DNA of 43,070 bases from Devosia insulae DS-56. Lineage in GTDB: Bacteria > Pseudomonadota > Alphaproteobacteria > Rhizobiales > Devosiaceae. Position 1 is the first letter of the stretch. Each line of letters opens with the position of its first letter. The notes under the pieces are model-generated. The model made no database searches. It saw only the letters and a list, made by a program, of their open reading frames with translations, and was not told the DNA's origin. Positions 1 through 9,197 of the stretch are shown here, piece after piece. The stretch is from NCBI RefSeq assembly GCF_000970465.2, contig NZ_LAJE02000362.1, positions 1 to 43,070 on the forward strand. The letters run 5' to 3'. The translations under genes were made by a program, and so were the position numbers.

Positions 1-24
1 TGACTGCACCACCCCCTCCCTCAA

Positions 25-47
25 TCCCTCCCCTCAAGGGGGAGGGA
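25..47. repeat. GC-rich intergenic hairpin (dispersed family)
   Basis: A 9-bp perfect stem (25-33 pairing with 39-47) around a 5-base loop, made of TCCCTCCCC and its complement. It lies just past the stop codon of the minus-strand gene ending at 78 and could help end its transcription, but no U-tract follows. The same CCTCCCC/GGGGAGG core recurs at 3138, 12749, 17664 and 24023. Confidence 0.6.
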
Positions 48-77
48 GGCGGTAGCCGAGGGATCGCGCACCGCGCT

Positions 78-530
78 CTAGCCCCCGTCCAGCCCGTCGC
101 CGTCGATCCACTGGCTTTTGTCGATCGCGCCTTCCGGCTCGTCCTCGAGCGAGGCTTCGTCCTCCGCTTCGATCGCCTCCAGCTCATCGGAATCGGGGGA
201 CAGCGTTTCGCGATGCGCCGCCGGATCATGATCCACCGAGGTCGGGTCCATGCCTTCGCCGGCGAGCCCGTTGAGCTGGGCCACCGCTTCGTCGATGGCG
301 CCGATCATGCTGCGCGGATCGTCGTCGCCAAAATCCGTCGCTTCGAGGTTGCGGAGTTCGTCGCGGATCGCCAGCAGCCGCGCCAGCCGCTCGACCGCCG
401 GCCAATCGTCGCCATAGAGCAACTCTTCGATCTCGGTCTGGCTCACCGGCTGGGCAAAGCCGGGTGTGTCGCCGTCATTGCCGGCCGGGGTGTCCTCGGC
501 GATCAGGCCGCGAAAGTGGTTCGAGATCAT
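78..530 (-). CDS. acidic hypothetical protein
   Basis: A 150-residue protein I do not recognise. It has no cysteine, no signal peptide and no membrane segment. The middle (about residues 30-95) looks helical and contains the segment WPAVERLARLL. The C-terminal third is strongly acidic (EAIEAEDEASLEDEPEG) and probably disordered. The start at 530 is supported by a strong GGGAGG ribosome binding site about six bases upstream. It is transcribed away from the cyclic-di-GMP gene at 685, and the 154-base gap between them should hold two divergent promoters. It is probably a real lineage-specific cytoplasmic gene, since the ribosome binding site and codon use are normal, but its function is unknown. 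Confidence 0.6.
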   Translation of the reverse strand: MISNHFRGLIAEDTPAGNDGDTPGFAQPVSQTEIEELLYGDDWPAVERLARLLAIRDELRNLEATDFGDDDPRSMIGAIDEAVAQLNGLAGEGMDPTSVDHDPAAHRETLSPDSDELEAIEAEDEASLEDEPEGAIDKSQWIDGDGLDGG

Positions 531-684
531 CGGCGCCTCCCTCAGTGAGCACTAACGCACACACCCAGCGACGGGTTCAGCCTATATCTTAAGCCTCCGT
601 TTACGCCGTCTGGAGACGTGAGCGATTAAGTACAAGTCACAGCTACCGCCGCAACACTCCCTTCACCAGTGTGGGCGGAGAGCA

Positions 685-3117
685 ATGGGATTGGCTCCAG
701 AAGGACGCGCCATCTTGCAAACTGTACTGACTACGCTGTTCGAGCAACACGACCTCCGCCTGGTGGCCCTGGCGGCTTTGGTCTGTGCGCTCTCCGCCTT
801 TGCCGGCATCACGCTGCTCAATCATGCCCGCCGCACCGCCGGCGCCATGCAACGGGTCTGGCTGGCCGTCGCCGCCTTCTCCGTCGGCTTCGGCATCTGG
901 GCGACGCATTTCGTCGCCATGCTCTCATTCAATGCCGGCATGCCGGTGGGCTACGACCTGCCGCTGACGCTGGTTTCGCTCGGCATCGCCATCCTGATCG
1001 TCGGTGGCGGCCTGTGGTTCGCGGCGCTCGGGACGCGCCGCTCCGACTCCGTGCTCGGCGGCGCCATCATCGGCGTCGGCATCGCCTCGATGCACTATAC
1101 CGGCATGGCCTCGCTGCTGATCGGCGGTGGCATCGCCTGGGCCTCGCCGCTGGTCGCCGCGTCAGTGCTGCTGGGCGTCGCCTTCGCCGGGGCCTCGATC
1201 TACTTTGCGGTCAATGGCCAGACGCTACGCCATCGTATCCGCGCCACGATCCTGCTCACCCTCGCCATCTGCGCCATGCACTTCACCGCCATGGGCGCGG
1301 CCGGGCTGGAGAACTGCTTCCCGGTTGTCTCCGCCGAGGACCAGACCCCGCAATGGCTGTCGATCGTCGTCGCGCTGGTCTCGGTGATGATCCTGGTTTT
1401 CGCGCTTGGCGGTTCCTACCTCGATCTGCTCGATCGTCGCCGCACTCTCGCCGAGGGCGACCGCATGCGCGGCCTTGCCGACGCAGCGGTCGAAGGCCTG
1501 CTGGTGGTGCGCGACGGCGAAATCGTCACCGCCAACCAGAGCTTCCTCTCGATGGTCGATCTGCCGCAGGCCGCGGTCAGCGGCAAGCAACTGTCCGAGT
1601 TTCTCGGCTCGGCCGCCTGCTCCATGCTGATCGAGCGCCCCAACATGGCGGTCGAGACCGACCTCAAATCCGGCTTCGGCGTGGTCCCGGCCGAGGTCAT
1701 CCTGCGACAGGTGGATTTTGCCGGCCAGCCGCATCACGCCATCGCCATCCGCGATCTCTCTGCGCGTAAGCAGGCCGAGCAGCACATCCGCTTCCTCGCC
1801 CATCACGACGCCCTGACGGGCCTGCCCAACCGGGTGAGCTTCTCGCGCAAGCTCGAGGACGAGATCAGCCACGCGCGGCGCCATGAGCAAACCTTTGCCG
1901 TGCTCTGCCTCGATCTCGATCGCTTCAAGGAGGTCAATGACCTGTTCGGCCACGCCGCCGGCGATGCCCTGCTGCAGCGCGTCGGCCAGGCGCTGCTCGG
2001 CGCCATTGAGGGTGTCGGCGACGCTGCCCGTCTCGGCGGCGACGAGTTCGCCGTGCTGCTCGGGGATATCGGCACGCCGGCCCGCGCCGGTCGCATCGCC
2101 GAGCAGATCCTCGACGCCTTCCGCCGCAACAATGAGCAGTCGGGCGGCGGTGCGCTGATCTCGGCTTCGGTTGGCATCGCGCTGTTCCCGGATAACGCCG
2201 ATACCGTCGAGCAACTGATGACCCATGCCGACACCGCGCTCTATCGCGCCAAACAGGATGGCCGCGGCATCTATCGCTTCTTCGAAAACGCCATGGGCGT
2301 CGAAGTGCGGGACCGCCGCATGCTCGAACATGATCTGCGTCACGCCGTGTCGCGGAACCAGCTGCGCCTCGTCTACCAGCCGCAGGTCGATATCCAGTCC
2401 GGCGAAGTCACCGGCTTCGAGGCGCTGGTGCGCTGGAAGCACCCGGAACGCGGCGAGATCCCACCCTCGGTGTTCGTGCCGGTGGCCGAGGAAAGCGGGC
2501 TGATCCTGCAGATCGGCGAGTGGGTGCTGCGCGCCGCCTGCAGCGAGGCTGCGCGCTGGAAGTCGCCGCTTTCCGTCGCGGTCAACGTCTCGGCGGTGCA
2601 GGTACACTCGCCCACTTTCGCGCAGACCGTGCACGAGGTGCTGATCAGCACCGGCCTGTCGCCGTCCCGGCTCGAGGTGGAGATCACCGAAACCGCGCTG
2701 ATCCGCGACATGATGCGGGCGGTGACGACGCTGAGGCAGATCCGGGCGCTCGGCGTCCGCATCGCAATGGACGATTTCGGCACCGGCTACTCGTCGCTGG
2801 CGAACCTGCGCGCCTTCCCGTTCAGTAAGATCAAGGTCGACCAGTCCTTCATCCGCGCCGTCGACAATAACGACCAGTCGGCCGCCATCGTGCGTGCCGT
2901 GCTGGGCCTCGGCAGCGGGCTGAACGTGCCGGTGGTCGCCGAGGGCGTCGAACGGGCCGAGGAACTGGCCTTCCTGAAGAGCGAGGTCTGCCAGACGGCG
3001 CAGGGTTATCTCTTGAGTCGTCCCGAGGATATCCGCACCTTCGCCGCGGTCACCGAGGGCCGGACCAAGCTGCTCGACAGCATCATGCCCTTGCCGCTGC
3101 AGGCATTGGCCAGCTGA
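685..3117 (+). CDS. MHYT-PAS-GGDEF-EAL cyclic-di-GMP protein
   Basis: An 810-residue membrane sensor for cyclic-di-GMP turnover. Residues 1-245 form a seven-helix MHYT domain with all three motifs visible: THFVAM (74-79), MHYTGM (136-141) and MHFTAM (198-203). The family is proposed to bind copper and sense a diatomic gas or redox state. A PAS-like domain (about 262-365) follows, then GGDEF with an intact GGDEF signature (451-455) and EAL with an intact EAL motif (579-581). No RxxD inhibitory site precedes the GGDEF. Both cyclase and phosphodiesterase signatures are therefore present, and net activity cannot be predicted. The ATG at 685 has a GGAGAG ribosome binding site. The gene stands alone, and a strong hairpin at 3138-3164 separates it from the convergent gene. 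Confidence 0.93.
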   Translation: MGLAPEGRAILQTVLTTLFEQHDLRLVALAALVCALSAFAGITLLNHARRTAGAMQRVWLAVAAFSVGFGIWATHFVAMLSFNAGMPVGYDLPLTLVSLGIAILIVGGGLWFAALGTRRSDSVLGGAIIGVGIASMHYTGMASLLIGGGIAWASPLVAASVLLGVAFAGASIYFAVNGQTLRHRIRATILLTLAICAMHFTAMGAAGLENCFPVVSAEDQTPQWLSIVVALVSVMILVFALGGSYLDLLDRRRTLAEGDRMRGLADAAVEGLLVVRDGEIVTANQSFLSMVDLPQAAVSGKQLSEFLGSAACSMLIERPNMAVETDLKSGFGVVPAEVILRQVDFAGQPHHAIAIRDLSARKQAEQHIRFLAHHDALTGLPNRVSFSRKLEDEISHARRHEQTFAVLCLDLDRFKEVNDLFGHAAGDALLQRVGQALLGAIEGVGDAARLGGDEFAVLLGDIGTPARAGRIAEQILDAFRRNNEQSGGGALISASVGIALFPDNADTVEQLMTHADTALYRAKQDGRGIYRFFENAMGVEVRDRRMLEHDLRHAVSRNQLRLVYQPQVDIQSGEVTGFEALVRWKHPERGEIPPSVFVPVAEESGLILQIGEWVLRAACSEAARWKSPLSVAVNVSAVQVHSPTFAQTVHEVLISTGLSPSRLEVEITETALIRDMMRAVTTLRQIRALGVRIAMDDFGTGYSSLANLRAFPFSKIKVDQSFIRAVDNNDQSAAIVRAVLGLGSGLNVPVVAEGVERAEELAFLKSEVCQTAQGYLLSRPEDIRTFAAVTEGRTKLLDSIMPLPLQALAS

Positions 3118-3137
3118 AGGCAACCAGCCTCCCCGTT

Positions 3138-3164
3138 ATCCTCCCCCGCCACGCGGGGGAGGAT
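3138..3164. terminator. hairpin between convergent genes
   Basis: A perfect 12-bp stem (3138-3149 and 3153-3164) closed by a 3-base loop, in the 69-base gap between two convergent genes. It probably works as a terminator for both strands, although there is no U-tract. Its ATCCTCCCCC arm matches the dispersed palindromic family of this window. Confidence 0.6.
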
Positions 3165-3186
3165 CAAGGAGAGGCCTGCGTGTCAG

Positions 3187-4068
3187 CTACCCCAGCACCT
3201 CGCGGAACAACTCCATCGTCCGCGACCAGGCGAGGTCGGACGCTTCCTTGCTGTAGCGCGCCGCTGAGGTGTCGTTGTTGAAGGCGTGGTTGGCGCCCTC
3301 GTAGATGAAGATCTGGTAGTCGGTGCCGGCCGCCTTCAACGCTTCTTCAAAGGCCGGGATGCCGGCGTTGATCCGCTCGTCGAGCCCGCCATAATGCGCC
3401 ATCACCTTGGCCTTGATGTTAGGCACCGCCGCGGCATCCGGCTGCCCGCCATAATACGGCACCGCCGCCAACAGGTCGGGCGCCACCGTGGCGATATTGT
3501 TGACCGTGCCGCCGCCCCAGCAGAAGCCCATGGCGCCGACCTTGCCGTTGGCCTTCGCATGGGTCTTGAGCCAGGCGATGGTCGCCACGCCATTGGCCGC
3601 TACCTCCGCCGCGGCCAGTTGCTGGAACATTGGCCGTGCCGCTTCCTCGTCGGCCGGCGTGCCGCCCGCGTCGGAGAGGAAGTCGGGCGCCAGCGCCACA
3701 AACCCCTCGAGCGCCACGCGCCGCGCCACATCCTTGGTGTGGGCGTTGAGCCCGCGGTTCTCATGCACCACGATCACCGCGCCGAACGGTCCGCCCTCGG
3801 CGGGGTAGGCGAGGTAGCCGCGCATTTCGCCTTTGGCGCCTGGATAGGTGACGTCTTCGATCACCAGCCGCGCGTCATCCTCGGGCACCAGGCCCTGCGC
3901 CTTGGCGTTCGACGCCATCAGCGCCGCCGCCACCGTGGCGGCGCTCATCGAGCCCGCGAGCTTGGCGAGATTGTCCATGAATTTGCGCCGGTCGAGGCTC
4001 AGGTGGGTGTAGTCGTCGAAGAGATTGATCATCTCCTGCGAGATCGGGGTTGCTTCCCTCTCGTCCAT
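3187..4068 (-). CDS. dienelactone hydrolase family protein with Tat-like signal
   Basis: A 293-residue alpha/beta hydrolase of the dienelactone hydrolase family (YghX/YghY-like). An N-terminal region of about 25 residues precedes a twin-arginine-like motif, DRRKFMDNL, a hydrophobic alanine-rich stretch and an AxA-type cleavage site near NAKAQG, so export by Tat is likely. The nucleophile is the Cys of GFCWGGG, as in dienelactone hydrolases. The His near the end (GANHAFNND) and an Asp (GGLDERI) complete a probable Cys-Asp-His triad. The substrate is unknown; the family takes lactones and small esters. It is convergent with the MHYT gene, and RmuC is encoded upstream on the same strand. Confidence 0.85.
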   Translation of the reverse strand: MDEREATPISQEMINLFDDYTHLSLDRRKFMDNLAKLAGSMSAATVAAALMASNAKAQGLVPEDDARLVIEDVTYPGAKGEMRGYLAYPAEGGPFGAVIVVHENRGLNAHTKDVARRVALEGFVALAPDFLSDAGGTPADEEAARPMFQQLAAAEVAANGVATIAWLKTHAKANGKVGAMGFCWGGGTVNNIATVAPDLLAAVPYYGGQPDAAAVPNIKAKVMAHYGGLDERINAGIPAFEEALKAAGTDYQIFIYEGANHAFNNDTSAARYSKEASDLAWSRTMELFREVLG

Positions 4069-4162
4069 TTCGCCGTCCTCCTGCGTTTTGACGCGGGGAG
4101 GCTATGGCAACAAGTGCCGCTTCGGCATGACGCTCGCACGCTTGTGAGGCGATGTGAGCGGC

Positions 4163-5341
4163 CTATTCACCGGCGAGCCGCTGCGGCTCCGGCCGGGTTT
4201 CGTCGAACTCCATCGCCTCGATCCGCTCGCCGCGCTTCACGATCTTCGACGACGAGGTGACGATGTCGCCGATATCCCCGGCGGCCTGGGTGAAATGGGT
4301 CTGCAGCTTCCGCACCCGCTCGTCCAGCCGGCCGACATCGGTCAATAGCGCCCGGACCTCGGTCTGGATGCGATAGGCCTCTTCGCGCATTTTCACGTCG
4401 CGCAGCAGCGCCTGCACCACCTGGATGGAGAGCATCAGGATCGACGGCGAGACGATGACGATGCGCGCCTTCAGCGCCCGCTGCACCACATCCTCGAAAT
4501 GTTCGTGCAGGTCCGCAAAGATCGATTCCGACGGCACGAACAGGAAGGCCGTGTCGGCGGTCTCCCCGGCGATCAGGTATTTTTCCGAGATCGCCTTGAT
4601 ATGGACGCCCATGTCGTTGCGGAACCGGCTGGCCGCAAAACGCGGATCCTCGCCGTCGCCGGCGCCCGAAAAGCCCTGCCAGCTCTCGAGCGGGAACTTG
4701 GCGTCGATCACCAGCGACGGCGCGCCGTTCGGCATATAGACCAGCGCGTCGGGCCGGCTGCCGTTCGACAGCGTCGCCTGGAAGGCATAGGCGTTCTGCG
4801 CCAGGCCATCGCCGATGATCGCTTCCATCCGGCCCTGGCCGAAGGCGCCGCGCGTCTGCTTGTTGGCGAGGATCGACTGCAGCGACACCACGTTCTGGCT
4901 GAGCTGGGTGATGTTGGATTGCGCCCGGTCGATCACCGCCAGCCGTTCCTGGAGCTTGGCCAGGCTCTCATTGGTTTTGACGTTGCTCTCCTGCATCGCC
5001 GCGCCGATTCGCTGGCCCTGGCTGTCGAGCCGGTCATTGACGAGGCGGGCCAGGTCCGAAGTACGCGAGCCGAAAATCTCGCTCATCGTCTGCATCCGGC
5101 CGGTCATCTCCGACTGCACGCGAACCATGTCGGCAATGTAGCGCTCGGTCTCCTGCGCCTTGAGCTGCGCCGCAGCTGCCTCTTCGGCGCGCTGTTCTGC
5201 CTCTTCCGCCCGGGCGCGCGACTGGCGCATCACCACGACGAGTAGCGCCACCAGCAGCGCCGCGACGATTCCGACGGCCGCATAGGCGGCGATTTCAAGC
5301 GTGACGGGAAAGTCGGCGATGACGAAAAGCACTCGATCCAT
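4163..5341 (-). CDS. rmuC: DNA recombination protein RmuC
   Basis: A 392-residue RmuC-family protein. It has one N-terminal membrane helix (about residues 12-38), a long alanine/glutamate-rich coiled coil (about 40-150), and the RmuC domain (about 155-375) containing DALVYMPNG and VIDAKFPLESW, in the region related to nuclease folds. RmuC limits inversions at short inverted repeats in E. coli; its biochemical activity is not well defined. In Hyphomicrobiales it commonly sits next to def, as here, where the two genes are divergent with a 150-base gap. Confidence 0.92.
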   Translation of the reverse strand: MDRVLFVIADFPVTLEIAAYAAVGIVAALLVALLVVVMRQSRARAEEAEQRAEEAAAAQLKAQETERYIADMVRVQSEMTGRMQTMSEIFGSRTSDLARLVNDRLDSQGQRIGAAMQESNVKTNESLAKLQERLAVIDRAQSNITQLSQNVVSLQSILANKQTRGAFGQGRMEAIIGDGLAQNAYAFQATLSNGSRPDALVYMPNGAPSLVIDAKFPLESWQGFSGAGDGEDPRFAASRFRNDMGVHIKAISEKYLIAGETADTAFLFVPSESIFADLHEHFEDVVQRALKARIVIVSPSILMLSIQVVQALLRDVKMREEAYRIQTEVRALLTDVGRLDERVRKLQTHFTQAAGDIGDIVTSSSKIVKRGERIEAMEFDETRPEPQRLAGE

Positions 5342-5491
5342 CGCCTCAGCTTACACGATTCGACGTCGTTGTTCCCGCATTGTTCTTCGGCGCCGCAATT
5401 GGGGTAAACAGAGCGTAAACCGGCTGGCCGTTGACCGCCGCCCGGGAAATACCATATTCAGCGGCAACCTCCGATGAAGGACTGAACGTTC

Positions 5492-6013
5492 ATGGCCAAG
5501 CGCCCCATCCTGATCCTGCCCGACGAGCGCCTGCGCGCCATTGCAGAGCCGATCGAGAAGATCGACGATGGCATCAAGCAGCTCGCCAAAGACATGCTCG
5601 AGACGATGTATGACGCGCCGGGCATCGGCCTTGCCGCGCCGCAGATCGGCGAGCTGAAACGCATCGTCGTGATGGACCTCGCCAAGGAAGACGAGCCGGC
5701 CGCGCCGCTGGTGATGATCAACCCCGAGATCCTCAAATACTCCGACGAGACCGTCACCACCGAGGAAGGCTGTCTCTCCATCCCAGAGCTCTACTATGAC
5801 GTCGAGCGCCCGGCCGAGGTCACCGTCCGCTACACCGATCTCGACGGCAAACAAGTCGAGCTCGACGCCAAGGACCGCCTCGCGGTCTGCGTCCAGCACG
5901 AACTCGATCACCTCGATGGCGTGCTCTACATCGACTATCTGAGCCGGCTGAAGCGCGACCGCGTGCTGAAGAAGTTCCAGAAGGCCGAGCGGCTGGCCAA
6001 GAAGGCGGGCTGA
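5492..6013 (+). CDS. def: peptide deformylase
   Basis: A 173-residue peptide deformylase that removes the formyl group from the initiator methionine of new proteins. All three signature motifs are intact: [19 protein letters not shown] and QHELDHLDG. The Cys and the two His residues bind the catalytic metal, and the Glu of HELDH acts in catalysis. Length is normal for the type I bacterial enzyme. The ATG at 5492 follows an AAGGA ribosome binding site. It is the first gene of def-fmt-truA, which pairs formylation of Met-tRNA with deformylation of the product. A palindromic element fills the 225-base gap to fmt. Confidence 0.97.
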   Translation: MAKRPILILPDERLRAIAEPIEKIDDGIKQLAKDMLETMYDAPGIGLAAPQIGELKRIVVMDLAKEDEPAAPLVMINPEILKYSDETVTTEEGCLSIPELYYDVERPAEVTVRYTDLDGKQVELDAKDRLAVCVQHELDHLDGVLYIDYLSRLKRDRVLKKFQKAERLAKKAG

Positions 6014-6032
6014 GCTCGGACTGGCGGTGATC

Positions 6033-6219
6033 GCCTTCTCCCCTTGTGGGAGAAGGTGCCCGCAAGCGGCAGACGGTCAAAGGCCGTCTCCGCGGGGCGG
6101 ATGAGGGGTTCTCTCCGCGTACTGGATCGCTCCTCGCTTCGCTCGGATCGCGCTACACTTCGTTGCGCGGACCCCTCATCCGGCGCTTCGCGCCACCTTC
6201 TCCCACAAGGGGAGAAGGC
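6033..6219. repeat. compound palindromic intergenic element between def and fmt
   Basis: A perfect 26-base inverted repeat (6033-6058 and 6194-6219) encloses about 135 bases that contain further inverted pieces (GGATGAGGGGT near 6098 and ACCCCTCATCC near 6171). Each outer arm is itself a hairpin, CTTCTCCCC-loop-GGGAGAAGG. The whole could fold into a cruciform or a large RNA stem-loop. It has the build of the short palindromic repeats common between genes in Hyphomicrobiales. No coding sequence is evident in it. Confidence 0.8.
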
Positions 6220-6238
6220 ACCCCGACTGAGAGGTCGT

Positions 6239-7159
6239 ATGAAAATCATCTTCATGGGCACGCCGGAATTCGCCGTGCCCACCCTCACCGAGATCGTCTC
6301 GACCGGCCACGAAGTGGTTGCCGTCTACACCCGTGCGCCAAAGCCCGCCGGCCGTGGCCAGGCTGAGCGCAAGTCGCCCGTGCACGAGGCGGCCGAGGGT
6401 TTTGGTATCCCGGTCTTTACCCCGCGCTCCCTGAAGCAGGCGCCCGAGCAGGAGGTGTTTGCCTCGCTCGATGCCGATGTGGGGGTGGTCGTCGCCTATG
6501 GGCTGATCCTGCCCAAGCCGATCCTCGAGGCGCCGCGGCTCGGCTGCCTTAACCTGCATGGTTCGCTCCTGCCGCGCTGGCGCGGCGCCGCGCCGATCCA
6601 GCGCGCCGTCATGGCGGGCGACGCGCGCACCGGCATCATGGTGATGCAGATGGATGAGGGCCTCGATACCGGCGCTGTCGGCCTGATCGAGGAAATGCCC
6701 ATCGGCCCCGACATGACCTCGGGCGAACTGCACGACAGGATGATGCTGGTCGGCGCCGACCTGATGGGCCGGGCGCTCGCCGCGCTGGACCGCGGCAGCC
6801 TGCACTTCACCCCGCAGCCGGAAACCGGCGTCACCTACGCCAGTAAGATCGATAAGGCGGAAGCCCGCATCGATTGGACGAAGCCGGCGAGCGAGGTGCA
6901 CAACCTGATCCGCGGCCTCTCGCCCTTTCCCGGCGCCTGGTTCGAGCTGTCGCTCAACGACACGCCCACCCGCATCAAGGCGCTGCGCTCGACGCTGGTC
7001 GCCGGGCAGGGCACCCCCGGCTCCATCCTACCCGAACTCACCATCGCCTGCGGCACCGGCGCCGTCCGCCTCACCATGGTGCAGCGCGAAGGCAAGGGCG
7101 CCATGGACGCGGCGACGTTCCTGCGCGGCGCGGGAGCGTTGCCGGAGCAGGCGCTGTGA
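6239..7159 (+). CDS. fmt: methionyl-tRNA formyltransferase
   Basis: A 306-residue enzyme that formylates initiator Met-tRNA using 10-formyltetrahydrofolate. The N-terminal Rossmann domain starts [33 protein letters not shown] contains the catalytic HGS and the tRNA-binding loop, followed by [13 protein letters not shown]. The C-terminal beta-barrel tRNA-binding domain spans about 205-306. The frame stays open upstream through the palindromic element, but the start is set at 6239 because the family begins at MKIIF and a GAGAGG ribosome binding site lies just before it. The gene is downstream of def and upstream of truA. Confidence 0.97.
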   Translation: MKIIFMGTPEFAVPTLTEIVSTGHEVVAVYTRAPKPAGRGQAERKSPVHEAAEGFGIPVFTPRSLKQAPEQEVFASLDADVGVVVAYGLILPKPILEAPRLGCLNLHGSLLPRWRGAAPIQRAVMAGDARTGIMVMQMDEGLDTGAVGLIEEMPIGPDMTSGELHDRMMLVGADLMGRALAALDRGSLHFTPQPETGVTYASKIDKAEARIDWTKPASEVHNLIRGLSPFPGAWFELSLNDTPTRIKALRSTLVAGQGTPGSILPELTIACGTGAVRLTMVQREGKGAMDAATFLRGAGALPEQAL

Positions 7160-7166
7160 TTTCTGA

Positions 7167-7299
7167 AGGCCCCCTCACCCGGAGCGCTGCGCGCTCCGAC
7201 CTCTCCCCCCAGGGAGAGGTGCGCGGCGGCACGATCTCGCCCATGCGTCACCTCTCCCTTGGGGGAGAGGTCGGCCCGCAGGGCCGGGTGAGGGGGCCT
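7167..7299. repeat. compound palindromic intergenic element between fmt and truA
   Basis: Perfect 16-base outer arms (7167-7182 and 7284-7299) flank two further hairpins, GACCTCTCCCC.../...GGGGAGAGGTC. The element fills almost the whole fmt-truA gap. Its right arm ends 8 bases before the truA ATG and contains the only purine-rich stretch (AGGGGG, 7291-7296 region) that could serve as the truA ribosome binding site. Confidence 0.8.
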
Positions 7300-7307
7300 T
7301 TCTAGCC

Positions 7308-8045
7308 ATGCCCCGCTATCGCCTCTCGATCGAATATGACGGCCGCCGCTTCTGCGGCTGGCAGCGGCAGGCGGGCGATCTCTCGGTGCAGCAGCTGCTG
7401 GAGGAGGCGATCGCGCGCTTTTCCGGCGAGAGCATCGTCACCCAGGCCGCCGGTCGTACCGATGCGGGCGTGCATGCCCTCGGCCAGGTGGTGCATTTCG
7501 ATCTCGAGCGTGACTGGGATCCGTTCAAGGTCCGCGAGGCGCTGAACTATCACACCAAGCCGCACCCGGTGGCGATCCTCACCGCCGATCGCGTCGACGA
7601 GAGCTTCGAGGCGCGCTTCTCGGCCATCGCCCGGCACTATGAGTACCGCATCCTCAACCGCCGCGCCCGGCCCGGCCTCGATGCCGGTCGCGTCTGGCAC
7701 GTGCCGGTGCCGCTCGATGCCGATGCCATGCACAGGGCGGCGCAGCTGATCCTTGGCAAGCACGATTTCACCACCTTCCGCGCCGCCGAGTGCCAGGCCA
7801 AATCGCCCGATCGCACCCTCGATATCTTCACCGTGTCGCGGCAGGCCGAAATGATCGTCGTCACCGCCAAGGCTCGGAGCTTCCTCCACAGCCAGGTGCG
7901 ATCGATGGTGGGATCGTTGAAGCTGGTCGGCGACGGCAAGTGGCGCCCAAGCGATTTCCGCGCTGCCCTCGACGCCCGCGATCGGAGCCGCTGCGGCCCG
8001 CTGGCCCCGCCCGACGGGCTCTACCTCACCAAGGTGGATTACTGA
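7308..8045 (+). CDS. truA: tRNA pseudouridine(38-40) synthase TruA
   Basis: A 245-residue TruA that makes pseudouridine at positions 38-40 of the tRNA anticodon arm. The catalytic Asp lies in [14 protein letters not shown] (about residues 48-61). The N-terminus, [18 protein letters not shown], and the C-terminal [11 protein letters not shown] segment are typical of the family. Length is normal. The ATG at 7308 lies 8 bases after a palindromic element whose right arm appears to provide the ribosome binding site. The gene converges with the membrane-protein gene ending at 8053, only 7 bases away. Confidence 0.97.
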   Translation: MPRYRLSIEYDGRRFCGWQRQAGDLSVQQLLEEAIARFSGESIVTQAAGRTDAGVHALGQVVHFDLERDWDPFKVREALNYHTKPHPVAILTADRVDESFEARFSAIARHYEYRILNRRARPGLDAGRVWHVPVPLDADAMHRAAQLILGKHDFTTFRAAECQAKSPDRTLDIFTVSRQAEMIVVTAKARSFLHSQVRSMVGSLKLVGDGKWRPSDFRAALDARDRSRCGPLAPPDGLYLTKVDY

Positions 8046-8052
8046 CAGCGCT

Positions 8053-8658
8053 TCAGGGCGCCGTCGCGGCGGTCGCGCCCGCGGTCAGCTCGGCCAGTTG
8101 CTCGGGCGATAGCGGGAACACCGCGCTCACCACGAACAGCGCAATCACGCCGCTGATCAACTGCACCACGAGGAACGAGGCGATCTGCCAGGGCGTCAGC
8201 GTCAGGATCAGCCGTGCGATGTTGATCATGATGATGATGATCACGATGCCCGTGGCAATGAACATCAGCTCGCCGCCAGCGCCCACCAGTCCGAGCAGCG
8301 TGGTGGCGATGGTCAGGAAAAAGGTCGCCCAGTTGTCGACCACGATGTAAGGCACCAGCGCATCGGATCGCTTCAGCTGGCGCAGCACCAGGGCCGCCGC
8401 GCCGATCTGCAGCGCCAGCACGATAATCACCGTGGCAATGGCCCGGAACGCCGTACCGCTCGTTCCGGGCACGCCCAGCAGCAGCGGCACCGCAGTGTTG
8501 AGCAGCGCCACCACCAGGAAGGCGATGAAGCTGCCGACCAGTCCGCGATCGGAGAAGTCGAAATAGCTGTTGGCCCGGCGGTCACCAATGACCAGCGCCA
8601 CAACGCCGCGGGCGGCCGAGACCACCTCGTTCCAGATATCGTTGCTGCGTTCAGGCAC
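8053..8658 (-). CDS. multi-pass membrane protein, third of a coupled triplet
   Basis: A 201-residue hydrophobic protein with about five membrane helices, for example FIAFLVVALLNTAVPLLLG and FIATGIVIIIIMINIARLI. I do not recognise a precise function. Its size and the pattern of a short amphipathic N-terminal segment before the helices resemble the Yip1-like membrane family. It begins with GTG at 8658, overlapping the TAG of the preceding gene by one base (TAGTG), which implies translational coupling. It is the last of five genes transcribed dapD-dapE-three membrane genes. Its organisation is like that of the two genes before it, which suggests an ancient triplication. Confidence 0.75.
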   Translation of the reverse strand: MPERSNDIWNEVVSAARGVVALVIGDRRANSYFDFSDRGLVGSFIAFLVVALLNTAVPLLLGVPGTSGTAFRAIATVIIVLALQIGAAALVLRQLKRSDALVPYIVVDNWATFFLTIATTLLGLVGAGGELMFIATGIVIIIIMINIARLILTLTPWQIASFLVVQLISGVIALFVVSAVFPLSPEQLAELTAGATAATAP

Positions 8659-9197
8659 TAGCCGACCCCGTTCAGTCCGGAGGTCAGCATGTAGAGCCCG
8701 ACTCGCACGGCGACAAGCGCGGCGATGGAAAGAATGGCAAACGCGACGGAAATGCCGAGACGCAGTTTGCCGACCTCGCGCGCCACCCGGAACAGCATGA
8801 AGCCGATGACCCCGAGCGTCGCCGTGAGGATGTTCGATCCGCCGAGATAGGCCAGCGGCAGCGACGCCCCGAGGACGAACGCCATCGCATAGGTCGCCGG
8901 CACCGCCATCGCTACCGCCGGCTTACGAAACACCCGCGCCGTCACTAAGATCACCACCCATACGACGCCGAGCTGCAGGGCATTGGCGACAAGGCTGAGG
9001 ACGACCGTCGCCCAGCCTGGAAAGCCGCTGAGCGAACTCTCGATGAGGATCAGCGCCAGCACCACGGCAAAGAAACAGCCAGTGGCGTTGACGAGCCCGA
9101 GGCCGGTGAGGTTGAACTTTTCCGCCGCGCCGGGGCGTGCCGTCAGCAGGTCGAGCCAGCCGACAATGGCGCGCCACAGCTCGCCGAAAGCGTTCAT
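8658..9197 (-). CDS. multi-pass membrane protein, second of a coupled triplet
   Basis: A 179-residue protein with about five membrane helices, including FFAVVLALILIESSL and VVWVVILVTARVF. The N-terminal 30 residues (MNAFGELWRAIVGWLDLLTA...) are soluble and likely amphipathic, then the helices follow, as in both neighbouring genes. Yip1-like membership is possible but unproven. Its ATG overlaps the upstream TGA by four bases (ATGA), and its stop overlaps the next start by one base. Such tight packing suggests equal expression and perhaps a hetero-oligomer. No catalytic motif is visible. Confidence 0.75.
   Translation of the reverse strand: MNAFGELWRAIVGWLDLLTARPGAAEKFNLTGLGLVNATGCFFAVVLALILIESSLSGFPGWATVVLSLVANALQLGVVWVVILVTARVFRKPAVAMAVPATYAMAFVLGASLPLAYLGGSNILTATLGVIGFMLFRVAREVGKLRLGISVAFAILSIAALVAVRVGLYMLTSGLNGVG

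Noticed and set aside
1225-3123. Long open frame on the minus strand opposite the MHYT-PAS-GGDEF-EAL gene
   Set aside because: GC-rich DNA leaves antisense frames open by chance. The translation has no recognisable domain, and the plus-strand protein is a clear multi-domain family member.
6044-6238. Upstream extension of fmt through the palindromic element
   Set aside because: The translation is repeat-derived, and the family begins at [14 protein letters not shown] with a ribosome binding site just before it.
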